Translations under genes and position numbers: made by a program
NCBI RefSeq assembly: GCF_014302995.1
Contig: NZ_CP060295.1
Location: 6,377,501 to 6,441,500, forward strand
Length of the DNA: 64,000 bases
Reading direction: 5' to 3'
DNA from: Variovorax sp. PAMC26660
Lineage (GTDB): Bacteria; Pseudomonadota; Gammaproteobacteria; Burkholderiales; Burkholderiaceae_C
Part shown: positions 9,384 through 17,010 of the stretch, piece after piece
Layout: each line of letters starts with the position of its first letter
How positions within the stretch are numbered: position 1 is the first letter of the stretch
Notes under the pieces: model-generated
The model's input: only the letters and a program-made list of their open reading frames with translations
Databases searched by the model: none
What the model was told of the DNA's origin: nothing

Positions 9384-10765
9384 GGCGCGGCCCCCGATCC
9401 CTCTGGCGGGCCATAGCGGCGCAGCGCCGCCAGCGATTCGTCAAAAGGCTGGCTGCTGCGCGGCGGCTGGGCCAGAAAGTCGAGCATGGCGGGCCGCGCG
9501 CGAATGGCCTCGTCGGCCAGTGCGTCGCTGCCCGGCTTGTATTCGCCGATCTGCACCAGCAGCTCCATCTCCTGGTACTTGGCCAGCAGGCTGCGAAAGT
9601 GCGCGGCCGAAGCGCAGTGCGCGCGCGACGCCACCAGCGGCATCACACGGCTGATGCTGGCCAGCACGTCGATGGCCGGGTAGCGGTTGGCCGCCGCGAT
9701 CTTGCGCGACAGCACGATGTGGCCGTCGAGGATGGAGCGCACCTCCTCGGCAATGGGATCGTTCTCTTCGTCGCCTTCGGTCAGCACCGAATACACCGCG
9801 GTGATGGACCCCGCCTTGCCCTGCCCCGCGCGCTCCAGCAACTGCGGCAGCATCGAGAAGATCGACGGCGGGTAGCTGCGCCGCGTGGGCGGCTCGCCGC
9901 TGGCCAAGCCGATCTCGCGCTGGGCGCGCGCAAAGCGCGTGAGCGAATCGACCAGCAGCAGCACCTTCTTGCCCTGGTCGCGAAAGTGCTCGGCGATGGT
10001 GGTGGCCACATAGGCCGACTTGATGCGCTCCATCGGCGGACGGTCGGAGGTGGAGACCACCATCACGGTGCGGGCCAGGCCCTCGGCGCCCAGGTTGTGC
10101 TCGATGAACTCCTTCACCTCGCGCCCGCGCTCGCCGATGAGCGCGATCACGTTGACCTCGGCCGTCGAGCCGCGCGCCAGCATGCCCAGCAAGGTGCTCT
10201 TGCCCACGCCGGGCGGCGCGAACACGCCCACGCGCTGGCCTTCGCCGAGCGTGAGCAGCGTGTCGACCGCGCGGATGCCGGTGGCCAGCGGCGCATCGAT
10301 CATCCGGCGCTCCAGCGGGCTCACGGGCTCGCGGTGCACAGGCATCCGCACATGCGCCGCCAGCGGGCCGAGCGCATCGATGGGCTGGCCCAGCGCGTCG
10401 AGCACGCGCCCCAGCAGGTGCGCGCCCACCGGGCAGACATGGCCGCGCCCCGTGGGCACCACCTCGGTCAGCGCGGAGATGCCGGTGATGGAGCCCAGCG
10501 GCGTGAGGATGGCCGTGTTGCCCCTGAACCCCACCACCTCGGCCAGCAACGGCGGCTCGCCGGGCGTGACCAGCTCGCACAGTTCGCCCACGTGCGCCTG
10601 GATGCCGGTGGCGTCGATCAGCATGCCCACCGCCTTGCTCACGCGCCCGCGCATGGCCACCGGCGTGACGTGGCCGAAGGCCTGCGCCAGGTCGGCCACG
10701 ATGCCCAGCGCCGCCTCGGACACACCCACGCCATGCGCGCCGGCGGTGTGCGGCCGTGCGCTCAC
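9380..10765 (-). CDS. sctN: type III secretion ATPase SctN
   Basis: A 461-residue F1-beta-like hexameric ATPase at the cytoplasmic face of the secretion machine, which releases chaperones and unfolds substrates. Walker A is APPGVGKST at residues 183-191 and Walker B is the VLLLVDSLTRFAR segment at 268-280; GERGREVKEF and ASGEPPTRRSYPPSIF are typical of this ATPase family. The first roughly 20 residues vary between homologues, so the start is slightly uncertain. ATG 10765 overlaps the sctL stop by four bases, and its own stop overlaps the sctO start. The gene could be confused with flagellar fliI by sequence, but all neighbours are non-flagellar. Confidence 0.97.
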   Translation of the reverse strand: MSARPHTAGAHGVGVSEAALGIVADLAQAFGHVTPVAMRGRVSKAVGMLIDATGIQAHVGELCELVTPGEPPLLAEVVGFRGNTAILTPLGSITGISALTEVVPTGRGHVCPVGAHLLGRVLDALGQPIDALGPLAAHVRMPVHREPVSPLERRMIDAPLATGIRAVDTLLTLGEGQRVGVFAPPGVGKSTLLGMLARGSTAEVNVIALIGERGREVKEFIEHNLGAEGLARTVMVVSTSDRPPMERIKSAYVATTIAEHFRDQGKKVLLLVDSLTRFARAQREIGLASGEPPTRRSYPPSIFSMLPQLLERAGQGKAGSITAVYSVLTEGDEENDPIAEEVRSILDGHIVLSRKIAAANRYPAIDVLASISRVMPLVASRAHCASAAHFRSLLAKYQEMELLVQIGEYKPGSDALADEAIRARPAMLDFLAQPPRSSQPFDESLAALRRYGPPEGSGAAP

Positions 10766-11382
10766 CGCGCGCTCCCGCCCTGCGCCACCACGCGGCGAAA
10801 CGCCTCGAGCTGCGCATCCACGCCGATCTCCAGCACGCCGGTGGAGGTCTGCACCACGCAGGCACCGGGCGGCAGCTCGGGGTCGGGCGTGATGGTCACG
10901 CCCATGGCCCAGTGGGCGTCGTTGCGCAGCCGGTGCAGCGTCTCGCGCATGTCGGCCTCTTGCGCCGGCGCCACGCGCACGGTAATGAAAGACTCCGCAC
11001 GCAGCAGCGCCTCCACGCGAAGCAGCGCCGAATGAAACAGCATGGCCGGATCGGCATCGCCCAGGAACTGCCCCACGGCCTTGACCACGATCTGCGCCAT
11101 CGACGTGCGCAGCGCGTGCAGTTGCCGCTCGACCGCCAGGCTGTCCGACACCAGTTGCCGCGCGTACTCGGCCTTCGCCTGCGCCAGACCTTCCTCGTAG
11201 CCCTTGCGGCGGCTGGCCTCGGCGCCCTGCTCGGCGTGCTGGCCGATGCGTGCCGCTTCCTTGCGCGCGGTGTCCACCACGGCCGCGGCATCGAGCAGCG
11301 CGGCGTATTCGTTTTCCTTCAGCACCTTGCGCTCGCTCAGCAGCTGCAGGTTGTCGGTTGTGATCAGAAAAGCCAGTCCCAT
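10762..11382 (-). CDS. sctL: type III secretion ATPase stator SctL (HrpE/YscL/FliH family)
   Basis: A 206-residue soluble protein beginning MGLAFLITTDNLQLLSERK. In this family SctL dimers link the SctN ATPase to the SctQ cytoplasmic pods and regulate ATP hydrolysis. The middle (about residues 35-100) is an Ala/Glu/Arg-rich helical region with RKGYEEGLAQAKAEYARQ, and the C-terminal half carries the FliH-like ATPase-binding fold. A longer in-frame extension exists upstream, but ATG 11382 gives the usual family length and follows sctK closely. The start lies 19 bases inside the end of sctK, so the two are probably translated together. Confidence 0.92.
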   Translation of the reverse strand: MGLAFLITTDNLQLLSERKVLKENEYAALLDAAAVVDTARKEAARIGQHAEQGAEASRRKGYEEGLAQAKAEYARQLVSDSLAVERQLHALRTSMAQIVVKAVGQFLGDADPAMLFHSALLRVEALLRAESFITVRVAPAQEADMRETLHRLRNDAHWAMGVTITPDPELPPGACVVQTSTGVLEIGVDAQLEAFRRVVAQGGSAR

Positions 11383-12065
11383 TGCGGCAGTCTTTCGGGA
11401 ACGATGCACGAGAGCATCAGTTCGTGGAGTTGCTGGGCCTGGCGCCGCTCGAACTGCGGCACGCTCAGGGTGGAGATGCGGCGCGGCAGCTTGTGCCGCA
11501 GGCGCTGCAGCGTGGCCTCGCCCTCGGACGCGGCGGCGCCCAGCAGCAGGCGGTAGCCGCGGTCGAGCACCACGCGGCCGGCGGCCAGAGGCCGCTGCTG
11601 CAGCGCGGCGGTGTCCATGCGCAACTCGGTGAGCTGGGGCACGCGTTCGAGCACGAAGTCGACCGCGTCGCGGTCGAAGCGGCGGGCCTGGCGCCGGATC
11701 TGAAAGCCCGCCCCGCCCCGCACCCGAAAAAGCGGCAGGTGCGCGCAGAAGCCCACGTAGGCCGCGAGGCGCCGCAGCGAAGCGCCATCGAGCAGCGCCA
11801 GCCGCCGCAGGCGCGAATCGAAGTTGTAGTCCGACCCGGCGATCGAGGGCGCCTGCCCGCGCCGCAGCAGCTCGGCATACACGGCGAGGCCGGCCGGCCC
11901 CAGGCGTGCAAGGCTGCGGTGGTGCAGCGGCCAATTCGCCGGCAACCAGCTCGGGTGCAGGTCGACTTCGGGATGCAGGTTGAAGCGCATGACCAAGCGC
12001 ACCAGGTCCATCGGGCCGGGCGCGGCCGTGGGTGCAGGGTTGGGTGCGAGGGTCGGCGCGGGCAT
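11364..12065 (-). CDS. sctK: type III secretion sorting-platform protein SctK
   Basis: A 233-residue soluble protein with an N-terminal Pro/Ala-rich tail and then MDLVRLVMRFNLHPEVDLHPSW, which resembles the SctK/YscK family. SctK joins the SctQ-SctL-SctN pods to the base of the needle complex. No membrane segments or catalytic motifs are visible. The call relies on the weak family pattern plus its position between sctJ and sctL, the canonical order J-K-L-N. Translation could also begin at the internal Met at residue 19 (just before DLVRLV), because the first 18 residues look unstructured. The sctJ stop lies 12 bases upstream. Confidence 0.85.
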   Translation of the reverse strand: MPAPTLAPNPAPTAAPGPMDLVRLVMRFNLHPEVDLHPSWLPANWPLHHRSLARLGPAGLAVYAELLRRGQAPSIAGSDYNFDSRLRRLALLDGASLRRLAAYVGFCAHLPLFRVRGGAGFQIRRQARRFDRDAVDFVLERVPQLTELRMDTAALQQRPLAAGRVVLDRGYRLLLGAAASEGEATLQRLRHKLPRRISTLSVPQFERRQAQQLHELMLSCIVPERLPQWDWLF

Positions 12066-12077
12066 CGGTGGAGGCGG

Positions 12078-12863
12078 TCAGCGCTTGAGCACCTGGCGGC
12101 GCATCCACTGGCGCCAGTCCAGGCCTTGCCTGCGCAGCAGGGCCGGCAGCGCCATCAGGCACACGGCCGCCAGAAACAGCAGGCCCAGCAGCACCATGGC
12201 GGTCTGGGTCGAGAACAGGCCCAGCACCATCGGCTGCGCCGCCGCGTTGGCCGCGGGCGTGGGCACCGCCATGCGGCGCGCCTCGAACAGCGACAGCGAC
12301 ACCTGGTCGTGCGTGAGCCCTTCGATGCTGTGCGCCACCATGTCCTTCACGGCCGGCGCCAGCAGGCGCAGGTCGGTGTCGGGCCGGTACTTGATGAACA
12401 CCGCGGCCGACGAGGGCCGGATCTTCTCGCTCAGCGGATCGTTGGCGGGAATGACCACGTGCACGCGCGCGGCCACCACGCCGTCGACGTTGCGCAAGGT
12501 CTGCGACAGCTCCTGCGAGATGGCGTAGATGTAGCGCATGCGCTCTTCCGAGGGCGTGGACACCAGGCCCTGCTTCTGGAACACCTCGCCCATGCTCACG
12601 TAGCGCTCGGCCGGCAGGCCCTGCACGCGCAGCACGTCCAGCGCCTGGCTCAGGCGCTCTTCCTCCACCTCGACCTGCCAGTTGCTGCCTTCGAGCCGGG
12701 TCTTGGTGGCGCCGATGCCCTCCGTGGAAAGGGCCGCGACCATCTCGTTGGCCTCTTGCTCGTGGAGGCTGGAGTAGAGCGCGACCTTGCAACCCGCCAG
12801 CGCCAGCAGCAGCGCCAGGGCGACGACGAGGCGCATGCGATTCAGGCAAAAGGACAGCCTCAT
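12078..12863 (-). CDS. sctJ: type III secretion inner-membrane ring lipoprotein SctJ
   Basis: A 261-residue lipoprotein with a hydrophobic signal and the lipobox LALAGC, placing the acylated Cys at residue 25. The periplasmic part contains the two ring-building domains of the YscJ/FliF family, with segments such as GIGATKTRLEGSNWQVEVEE and RNVDGVVAARVHVVIPANDP. A C-terminal transmembrane helix lies near residues 220-240 and is followed by a basic cytoplasmic tail. SctJ forms a 24-fold ring with SctD in the inner membrane. ATG 12863 overlaps the sctI stop by four bases; a second Met at residue 10 could also start a shorter signal peptide. Confidence 0.96.
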   Translation of the reverse strand: MRLSFCLNRMRLVVALALLLALAGCKVALYSSLHEQEANEMVAALSTEGIGATKTRLEGSNWQVEVEEERLSQALDVLRVQGLPAERYVSMGEVFQKQGLVSTPSEERMRYIYAISQELSQTLRNVDGVVAARVHVVIPANDPLSEKIRPSSAAVFIKYRPDTDLRLLAPAVKDMVAHSIEGLTHDQVSLSLFEARRMAVPTPAANAAAQPMVLGLFSTQTAMVLLGLLFLAAVCLMALPALLRRQGLDWRQWMRRQVLKR

Positions 12864-13318
12864 TGCTGGTTCTTCAGCAGGCCGCCGAACAGGCTGGTCG
12901 CGGCGCTGGCCAGCCCGGTGGAAATGTGCATGCGGGCGAACATCATGTTCGCTTCCATGGCGTGATCGGTCATCACGAACATGGTCTTGATGGGGTCCGA
13001 GAAATCGATGGACTCGAGCATGCTCTTGCGCATGTCTTCCATCGAGCGCGTGTTGCCCGACAACTGCGCGGCCAGCGAGCGGGCCGCATCGCCGAGCGCA
13101 CTGGGCGCGGCCAGAGCACTGGGGGGCGCCTGCACGCCTTGCATCATGTGGGCGAACATGCGCGTCTCACCGGGCTCGAAGCGCTGTGGGGCTGCAGCCT
13201 GCGGACCGGCAGTGGATGCGGTGGAACTGGGGGAGGCAGCGGATGCCGCCGACGCCGCCGAGTTGGCGGCTTCGGGTGGCGGCGCACTGAGGGCCGCCGA
13301 CGCGATGGGATCGGTCAT
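12860..13318 (-). CDS. sctI: type III secretion inner rod/adapter protein SctI
   Basis: A 152-residue secreted rod subunit that connects the export gate to the needle. The first 45 residues are a low-complexity Ala/Ser/Thr/Pro tract. The conserved part is the C-terminal helix region DFSDPIKTMFVMTDHAMEANMMFARMHISTGLASAATSLFGGLLKNQQ, cited here as residues about 104-152, and it matches the SctI pattern of a Met-rich amphipathic helix ending in LLKNQ. It is coupled to sctJ by an ATGA overlap. An 88-base gap containing a strong hairpin separates it from the needle-like gene upstream. Confidence 0.85.
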   Translation of the reverse strand: MTDPIASAALSAPPPEAANSAASAASAASPSSTASTAGPQAAAPQRFEPGETRMFAHMMQGVQAPPSALAAPSALGDAARSLAAQLSGNTRSMEDMRKSMLESIDFSDPIKTMFVMTDHAMEANMMFARMHISTGLASAATSLFGGLLKNQQ

Positions 13319-13350
13319 GGTTCACGCTCCTGGAAGCCTGGAGGCCTGCG

Positions 13351-13396
13351 AAAAAAAGAGAGAGAAAGCGCCGCGCGAAGCCCGGGCTCCGCGCGG
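13351..13396 (-). terminator. hairpin with downstream U-tract between the needle-like gene and sctI
   Basis: On the minus strand a 26-base near-perfect palindrome (13371-13396, arms of 13 with one G-U pair) is followed by a pyrimidine-rich run and then seven T residues (complement of 13351-13357). The T-tract begins 13 bases after the stem, further than in a textbook terminator. It may act as a partial terminator or as an RNA-stabilising end, letting the small upstream subunit be made in excess over the following genes. Confidence 0.45.
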
Positions 13397-13406
13397 GCCT
13401 TGCCCG

Positions 13407-13610
13407 TCAGCTCTGCTTGGCAGATTGACGGATGTCGTTGCCGGTGGACTTGGCCACTTCCGTGCCCGCGGCGTTGGCGCCGTTCACCGTTTGCGCCGTG
13501 GCGGCTGCGCCCGAAATGGTGGCGCCTGCGGCCATGCTGACGCTCATCAGACGGGCCTGGTCGGCCGCGGCTTGCTGCATTTGCTGGATCGAGGTGTCGA
13601 CTGCGCTCAT
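13407..13610 (-). CDS. sctF: small needle- or pilus-subunit-like protein (SctF candidate)
   Basis: A 67-residue protein, MSAVDTSIQQMQQAAADQAR onwards, rich in Ala, Gln, Ser and Thr and lacking Cys, Trp, signal peptide or membrane segment. ATG 13610 is preceded by AGGAG seven bases away; a longer reading from 13658 has no such site. Position between sctD and sctI and small size match the needle subunit. It lacks the Pro-containing turn seen in classical YscF/PrgI needles, so it may be closer to plant-type Hrp pilins or be a divergent needle. Spaced 144 bases from sctD and 88 bases from sctI, it is the least tightly packed gene of the operon, as expected for a highly expressed subunit. Confidence 0.7.
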   Translation of the reverse strand: MSAVDTSIQQMQQAAADQARLMSVSMAAGATISGAAATAQTVNGANAAGTEVAKSTGNDIRQSAKQS

Positions 13611-13754
13611 GGGATAACTCCTGTCATGGTTGACGGTTGAAGGTTCACTGGGGAACAAAGGTGCTCCGTCCCGCGGGACGAAGCCATTCCACGCGGCGCA
13701 AGGTCTTGCGGCGCCGCATGAAATCGGGGGCGAAACGAGCGCGGTGCATCGCGC

Positions 13755-14936
13755 TCATCTCGCGGGTCTCTTGTTGGGCACGCCGCCGCTGAGCACCAGC
13801 CCGTCGGCGTCGATGTGCGTGAGCTCGGCGCCGGAACGCAGCACCGAGCCTTCGTAGTAGCGGTTGCCGTTGGACAGCTGGATCTGGCGCATGCCGTTGC
13901 CGTCTTCGGTGATGCTCACCATGCGCGCCGGCAGCAGGCTCTGCCAGCTCTCCCACTGGGCACGCATGTCGTCGTCCTTGGCCTCGGGCTTCGGCGCCTC
14001 GCGGTAATGCACCTTGTCGGACACCAGCACCGCGGGGTGCAGGTCTTCGCTGAGCCGGCGGATCTTCTGGCGCACGGCCGCGTCTTCGACCGTGCCGCTG
14101 AGCACCAGCCGGCCCTGCCCTGCATAGGTGACGGCCACGCCGGGGTCGTCGACGTAGCGGCGTGCCTGCTCGACCATGTCCTCGGCCGAATGCACGTTCA
14201 CGCTGACCTTGCTGCCGAAGCGCGTCATGGCCTGCTCCAGCGTCTGGCGGCGCTGCCGCGATTCCACGTAGCCCTTCACGCTGAACTGGCCGCCCTGCGC
14301 CGCGACCACTTCCACCTCAGGGAAAGGCACCAGCGCCTTCTCCACCTCGGCCAGGTTCACGTTGCCGCCGTTGCGGGCAGCGCTGCCGTCGCTGCTCACC
14401 CACACGGCCGCCACGCCGATCACCGCCAGCATCGCGATCACGCCACCCACCCACAGGCCCAGGCGCTGCGCATTGGAAGCCGGCGGCCGCAGGTCGGTGT
14501 CGTCGCCGGGTGCGGCACCGCGGGCCGGCGCGAACATGCGGTCTTCCTGTGCGTGGGCCGGGTAGGTGCGGTCGAGCTGGAAGTCGATCTGCCCCACGCT
14601 CACGATGTCGCCGGCCACCACGCTCTTGCGCGGCTGCTGCATGTCTTGCCCGTTCAGGCGTGCCGACGCCGTGCCCAGCCGCTGCATCGACACCACCAGC
14701 TCGCCGACCGTGAAGGCCAGGTGGCGCGGCAGCACGTCGCCCCCTGGCAGCATCACTTCGCATTCGCCGCCCGAGCCCAGCACGTTGATGCCGGGCCTGA
14801 GCACGATGGTGCGGCCCTTCACGGCGCCGCTCAGAAAGCGCAGGCACCAGCCCGCGGCCACAGCCGGCATGCCATGCGGCGCGGCGGTGTCCGGGTCACC
14901 GGGAATGTCGGGAAGGTCTGGCGTGTCGGCGTCCAT
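13755..14936 (-). CDS. sctD: type III secretion inner-membrane ring protein SctD
   Basis: A 393-residue single-pass protein. An N-terminal cytoplasmic forkhead-associated-like domain covers about residues 30-125 (RPGINVLGSGGECEVMLPGG region), a transmembrane helix spans 159-180, and the periplasmic part contains ring-building domains, including a BON-like stretch near 270-310 (DPGVAVTYAGQGRLVLSGTV). SctD surrounds the SctJ ring, contacts the secretin, and on the cytoplasmic side binds SctK. The start at 14936 lies two bases after the sctC stop, consistent with coupled translation. Confidence 0.93.
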   Translation of the reverse strand: MDADTPDLPDIPGDPDTAAPHGMPAVAAGWCLRFLSGAVKGRTIVLRPGINVLGSGGECEVMLPGGDVLPRHLAFTVGELVVSMQRLGTASARLNGQDMQQPRKSVVAGDIVSVGQIDFQLDRTYPAHAQEDRMFAPARGAAPGDDTDLRPPASNAQRLGLWVGGVIAMLAVIGVAAVWVSSDGSAARNGGNVNLAEVEKALVPFPEVEVVAAQGGQFSVKGYVESRQRRQTLEQAMTRFGSKVSVNVHSAEDMVEQARRYVDDPGVAVTYAGQGRLVLSGTVEDAAVRQKIRRLSEDLHPAVLVSDKVHYREAPKPEAKDDDMRAQWESWQSLLPARMVSITEDGNGMRQIQLSNGNRYYEGSVLRSGAELTHIDADGLVLSGGVPNKRPAR

Positions 14937-14938
14937 GC

Positions 14939-16705
14939 TCAGCCTCCCGGTTCCGGCACGTGCAGCGGCGGCAGCGCGACCGTGGTGCCCGGCATGACCA
15001 GGCGCGGCGTGAGCAGATAGAAGCGCTCCATGTTGGACTGCTTCTTGTCGGTGTACTTGAAGAGATTGCCGACGCCCGGAATGTCCTTGAGCAACGGCAC
15101 GCCCGTGACCGCGTTGCTCTTTTCTTCCGACGAGTAGCCGGCAATCAGCAGGCTCGCGCCCTCGTCGACCAGCGCCTGGGTGTTGACGTTGCGGCGGCGC
15201 ACGATCGGGATCTGGTTCACGCTCTGCGTGCTCAGGTCGCCGTCGACGATGTCGATGGACATCATCACGCCGCGCCCCGTGGCCTCGTCGATGATCAGCG
15301 GCGTCACGCGCACCGAGGTGCCGGCGGTGATGCTGAACAGGCCCGCGTCCTGGAAGCCGTCCACCTTCACGTAGAACTCGCTCAGGTTTTCCAGCACGGC
15401 CTCGGTGTTGTCCAGCGTCATCACCTTCGGGCGGGCCACGAAGTTCGCGTTGCCGTTGGTGGCCAGCGCGGTCACGCGGGCCAGCAGGTAGTTGCGCGCG
15501 CTGTTGCCGATGGCCGCGGTGAACATGCCGCCCAGCGGCGTGAGCGGGTTGCCCGAGGTGTCGACGCTGCCCACCTGTCCGGCCTCGCTGCCCGTGCCGC
15601 CCCAGGTCAGCGGCGTGCGCGTGCCGTTGCCGGTTTGAAAATCGGCATGCGTGCCATGCAGCCGCCAGTCGACGCCCAGGCTGCTGAGCGTGTCGGAGCT
15701 GATGTCCATGATGGTCACCTCGATCTCGACCAGCCGCGGGCGCGTGTCCATCGCCTCGATCAGCTTCTGGTACTGCGCCATCTTGTCGGGCATGTCACGC
15801 ACCAGCACGGCGTTCATGCGCGTGTCGGCCTGGAACTGCGGCAGCTCGTTGCCCATCACGCTCGACATGCCACCCAGCGTGGCGGGGCTGTCGGTGGCGG
15901 GCCCGGCGCCTGCCACGTCGATGCGCGGCGCGTTGATCGAATCGCCGCTGCGCAGCTTGATCTGCCGGTTCGGCCCCACCGACACGGTGCCGCTGGTGCC
16001 GCGGCCGCCGCCGTTGGCGCCGGCGCTGTTGCCGCTGCGCCCGTAGAGGCTGCGCAGCACGTTGGCCACGCCTGCCACCACCGTCTCCTTGCCCGAGCGG
16101 TTGATCTTGAAGTCGGAGGCCCACGCGTACTTGAGCGGGAACAGGCGGATCTCCGCGCCCTCGGCCAGCGCGGTCTTCTGGTCGGCCAGCTTGACGGCCT
16201 GGCGCACCATTTCCACGTAGCGGCGCGGACCGGTCACGTACACGCTGGCATCGTTCTCGCTGATGCTCAGCGGGTAGCGCTCGTCGGAGATGTGCAGGCG
16301 CACCAGCGTCTGGGCAATGCGCCCGGCGTTCTCGGCGGCAATCGGCAGCACCTCGCTCTTGGCATCGGCTGCGAGGTCGATGAAGAGGAACGCACCGTCG
16401 AAGTACCAGGTGAGTCCGTTGACCGAGCACACGCTGTTCAGGATGTTCCTGGCCGGCCCGTCGAACTTGCCGCTGATGACGCCGTTGACCTTGGGGTCGA
16501 TCACCGCGGTCATGCCTTGCGACGAAACCAGCTCACGCAGAAAGTCGTTCAGCGGCTTTTCGTTGGCCACGATCTGGAAGGGCCGGTTCTGCCAATGGAA
16601 ATCGGCCGCCCTGCTGTGCTGCGCCACCAGCAGCATCAGCACGGCGCAGCCCAGCAGCAGAAAAGCCTGGCGACGGACCGCAAGGAGGCGCAAGGCGATC
16701 TTCAC
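14939..16705 (-). CDS. sctC: type III secretion outer-membrane secretin SctC (GTG start)
   Basis: A 588-residue secretin. No ATG is available, but GTG 16705 overlaps the sctS stop (GTGA) and begins a typical signal peptide, VKIALRLLAVRRQAFLLLGC onwards, probably cut after AQHSRA. Periplasmic N-domains follow (FQIVANEKPLNDFLREL), then a Gly-rich linker near residues 220-245, and the secretin beta-barrel domain at the C-terminus (VRVTPLIIDEATGRGVMMSI and GVPLLKDIPGVGNLFKY are family-typical). The gate is expected to be a 15- or 16-mer in the outer membrane. No pilotin gene is visible nearby. The frame remains open far upstream inside sctV but that extension is a shadow. Confidence 0.95.
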   Translation of the reverse strand: MKIALRLLAVRRQAFLLLGCAVLMLLVAQHSRAADFHWQNRPFQIVANEKPLNDFLRELVSSQGMTAVIDPKVNGVISGKFDGPARNILNSVCSVNGLTWYFDGAFLFIDLAADAKSEVLPIAAENAGRIAQTLVRLHISDERYPLSISENDASVYVTGPRRYVEMVRQAVKLADQKTALAEGAEIRLFPLKYAWASDFKINRSGKETVVAGVANVLRSLYGRSGNSAGANGGGRGTSGTVSVGPNRQIKLRSGDSINAPRIDVAGAGPATDSPATLGGMSSVMGNELPQFQADTRMNAVLVRDMPDKMAQYQKLIEAMDTRPRLVEIEVTIMDISSDTLSSLGVDWRLHGTHADFQTGNGTRTPLTWGGTGSEAGQVGSVDTSGNPLTPLGGMFTAAIGNSARNYLLARVTALATNGNANFVARPKVMTLDNTEAVLENLSEFYVKVDGFQDAGLFSITAGTSVRVTPLIIDEATGRGVMMSIDIVDGDLSTQSVNQIPIVRRRNVNTQALVDEGASLLIAGYSSEEKSNAVTGVPLLKDIPGVGNLFKYTDKKQSNMERFYLLTPRLVMPGTTVALPPLHVPEPGG

Positions 16706-16968
16706 GACAGCGATGTCAGCGACAGGAACGCGCGCTCTGCGAAGCGCATCACGTCGCGCCCCAGCCAGCCCGCCGTGACAATGATGGCCACCATCACCGC
16801 GATGAGCCGCACCGACTGGCCGATGCTCTGGTCCTGCACCTGCGTGACCGCCTGCAGCACCGCCACCAGCAGCGACGACAGCGTGGCCACCACCACCACC
16901 GGCAGCGAAATCCAGAGCACCAGGAACAGGCCTTCGCGCGTGATGTCCAGAATGTTCTGCGGTGTCAT
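16702..16968 (-). CDS. sctS: type III export apparatus protein SctS (FliQ family)
   Basis: An 88-residue protein with two hydrophobic hairpin helices (LFLVLWISLPVVVVATLSSL and a second near residues 50-75) and the family-typical AVLQAVTQVQDQSIG loop. ATG 16968 gives the normal length; the frame extends 11 codons upstream without a ribosome site. SctS forms part of the SctR-S-T export channel. It sits alone between sctV and sctC instead of following sctR, and its stop codon is shared with the GTG start of sctC. Confidence 0.95.
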   Translation of the reverse strand: MTPQNILDITREGLFLVLWISLPVVVVATLSSLLVAVLQAVTQVQDQSIGQSVRLIAVMVAIIVTAGWLGRDVMRFAERAFLSLTSLS

Positions 16969-17010
16969 GGCTCGGGGTGTGGGTACGGAAAAGAAGTGCA
17001 AAGGTGTTCA

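Noticed and set aside
9380..10765. Flagellar assignment (fliI/flhAB/fliPQR) of the export genes
   Set aside because: The cluster has a secretin, SctJ lipoprotein, SctD, SctI and SctK and no flagellar hook, basal-body or motor genes.
16969..17001. 11-codon N-terminal extension of SctS
   Set aside because: The family starts at MTPQNILDI-like sequence and the extension has no ribosome site.
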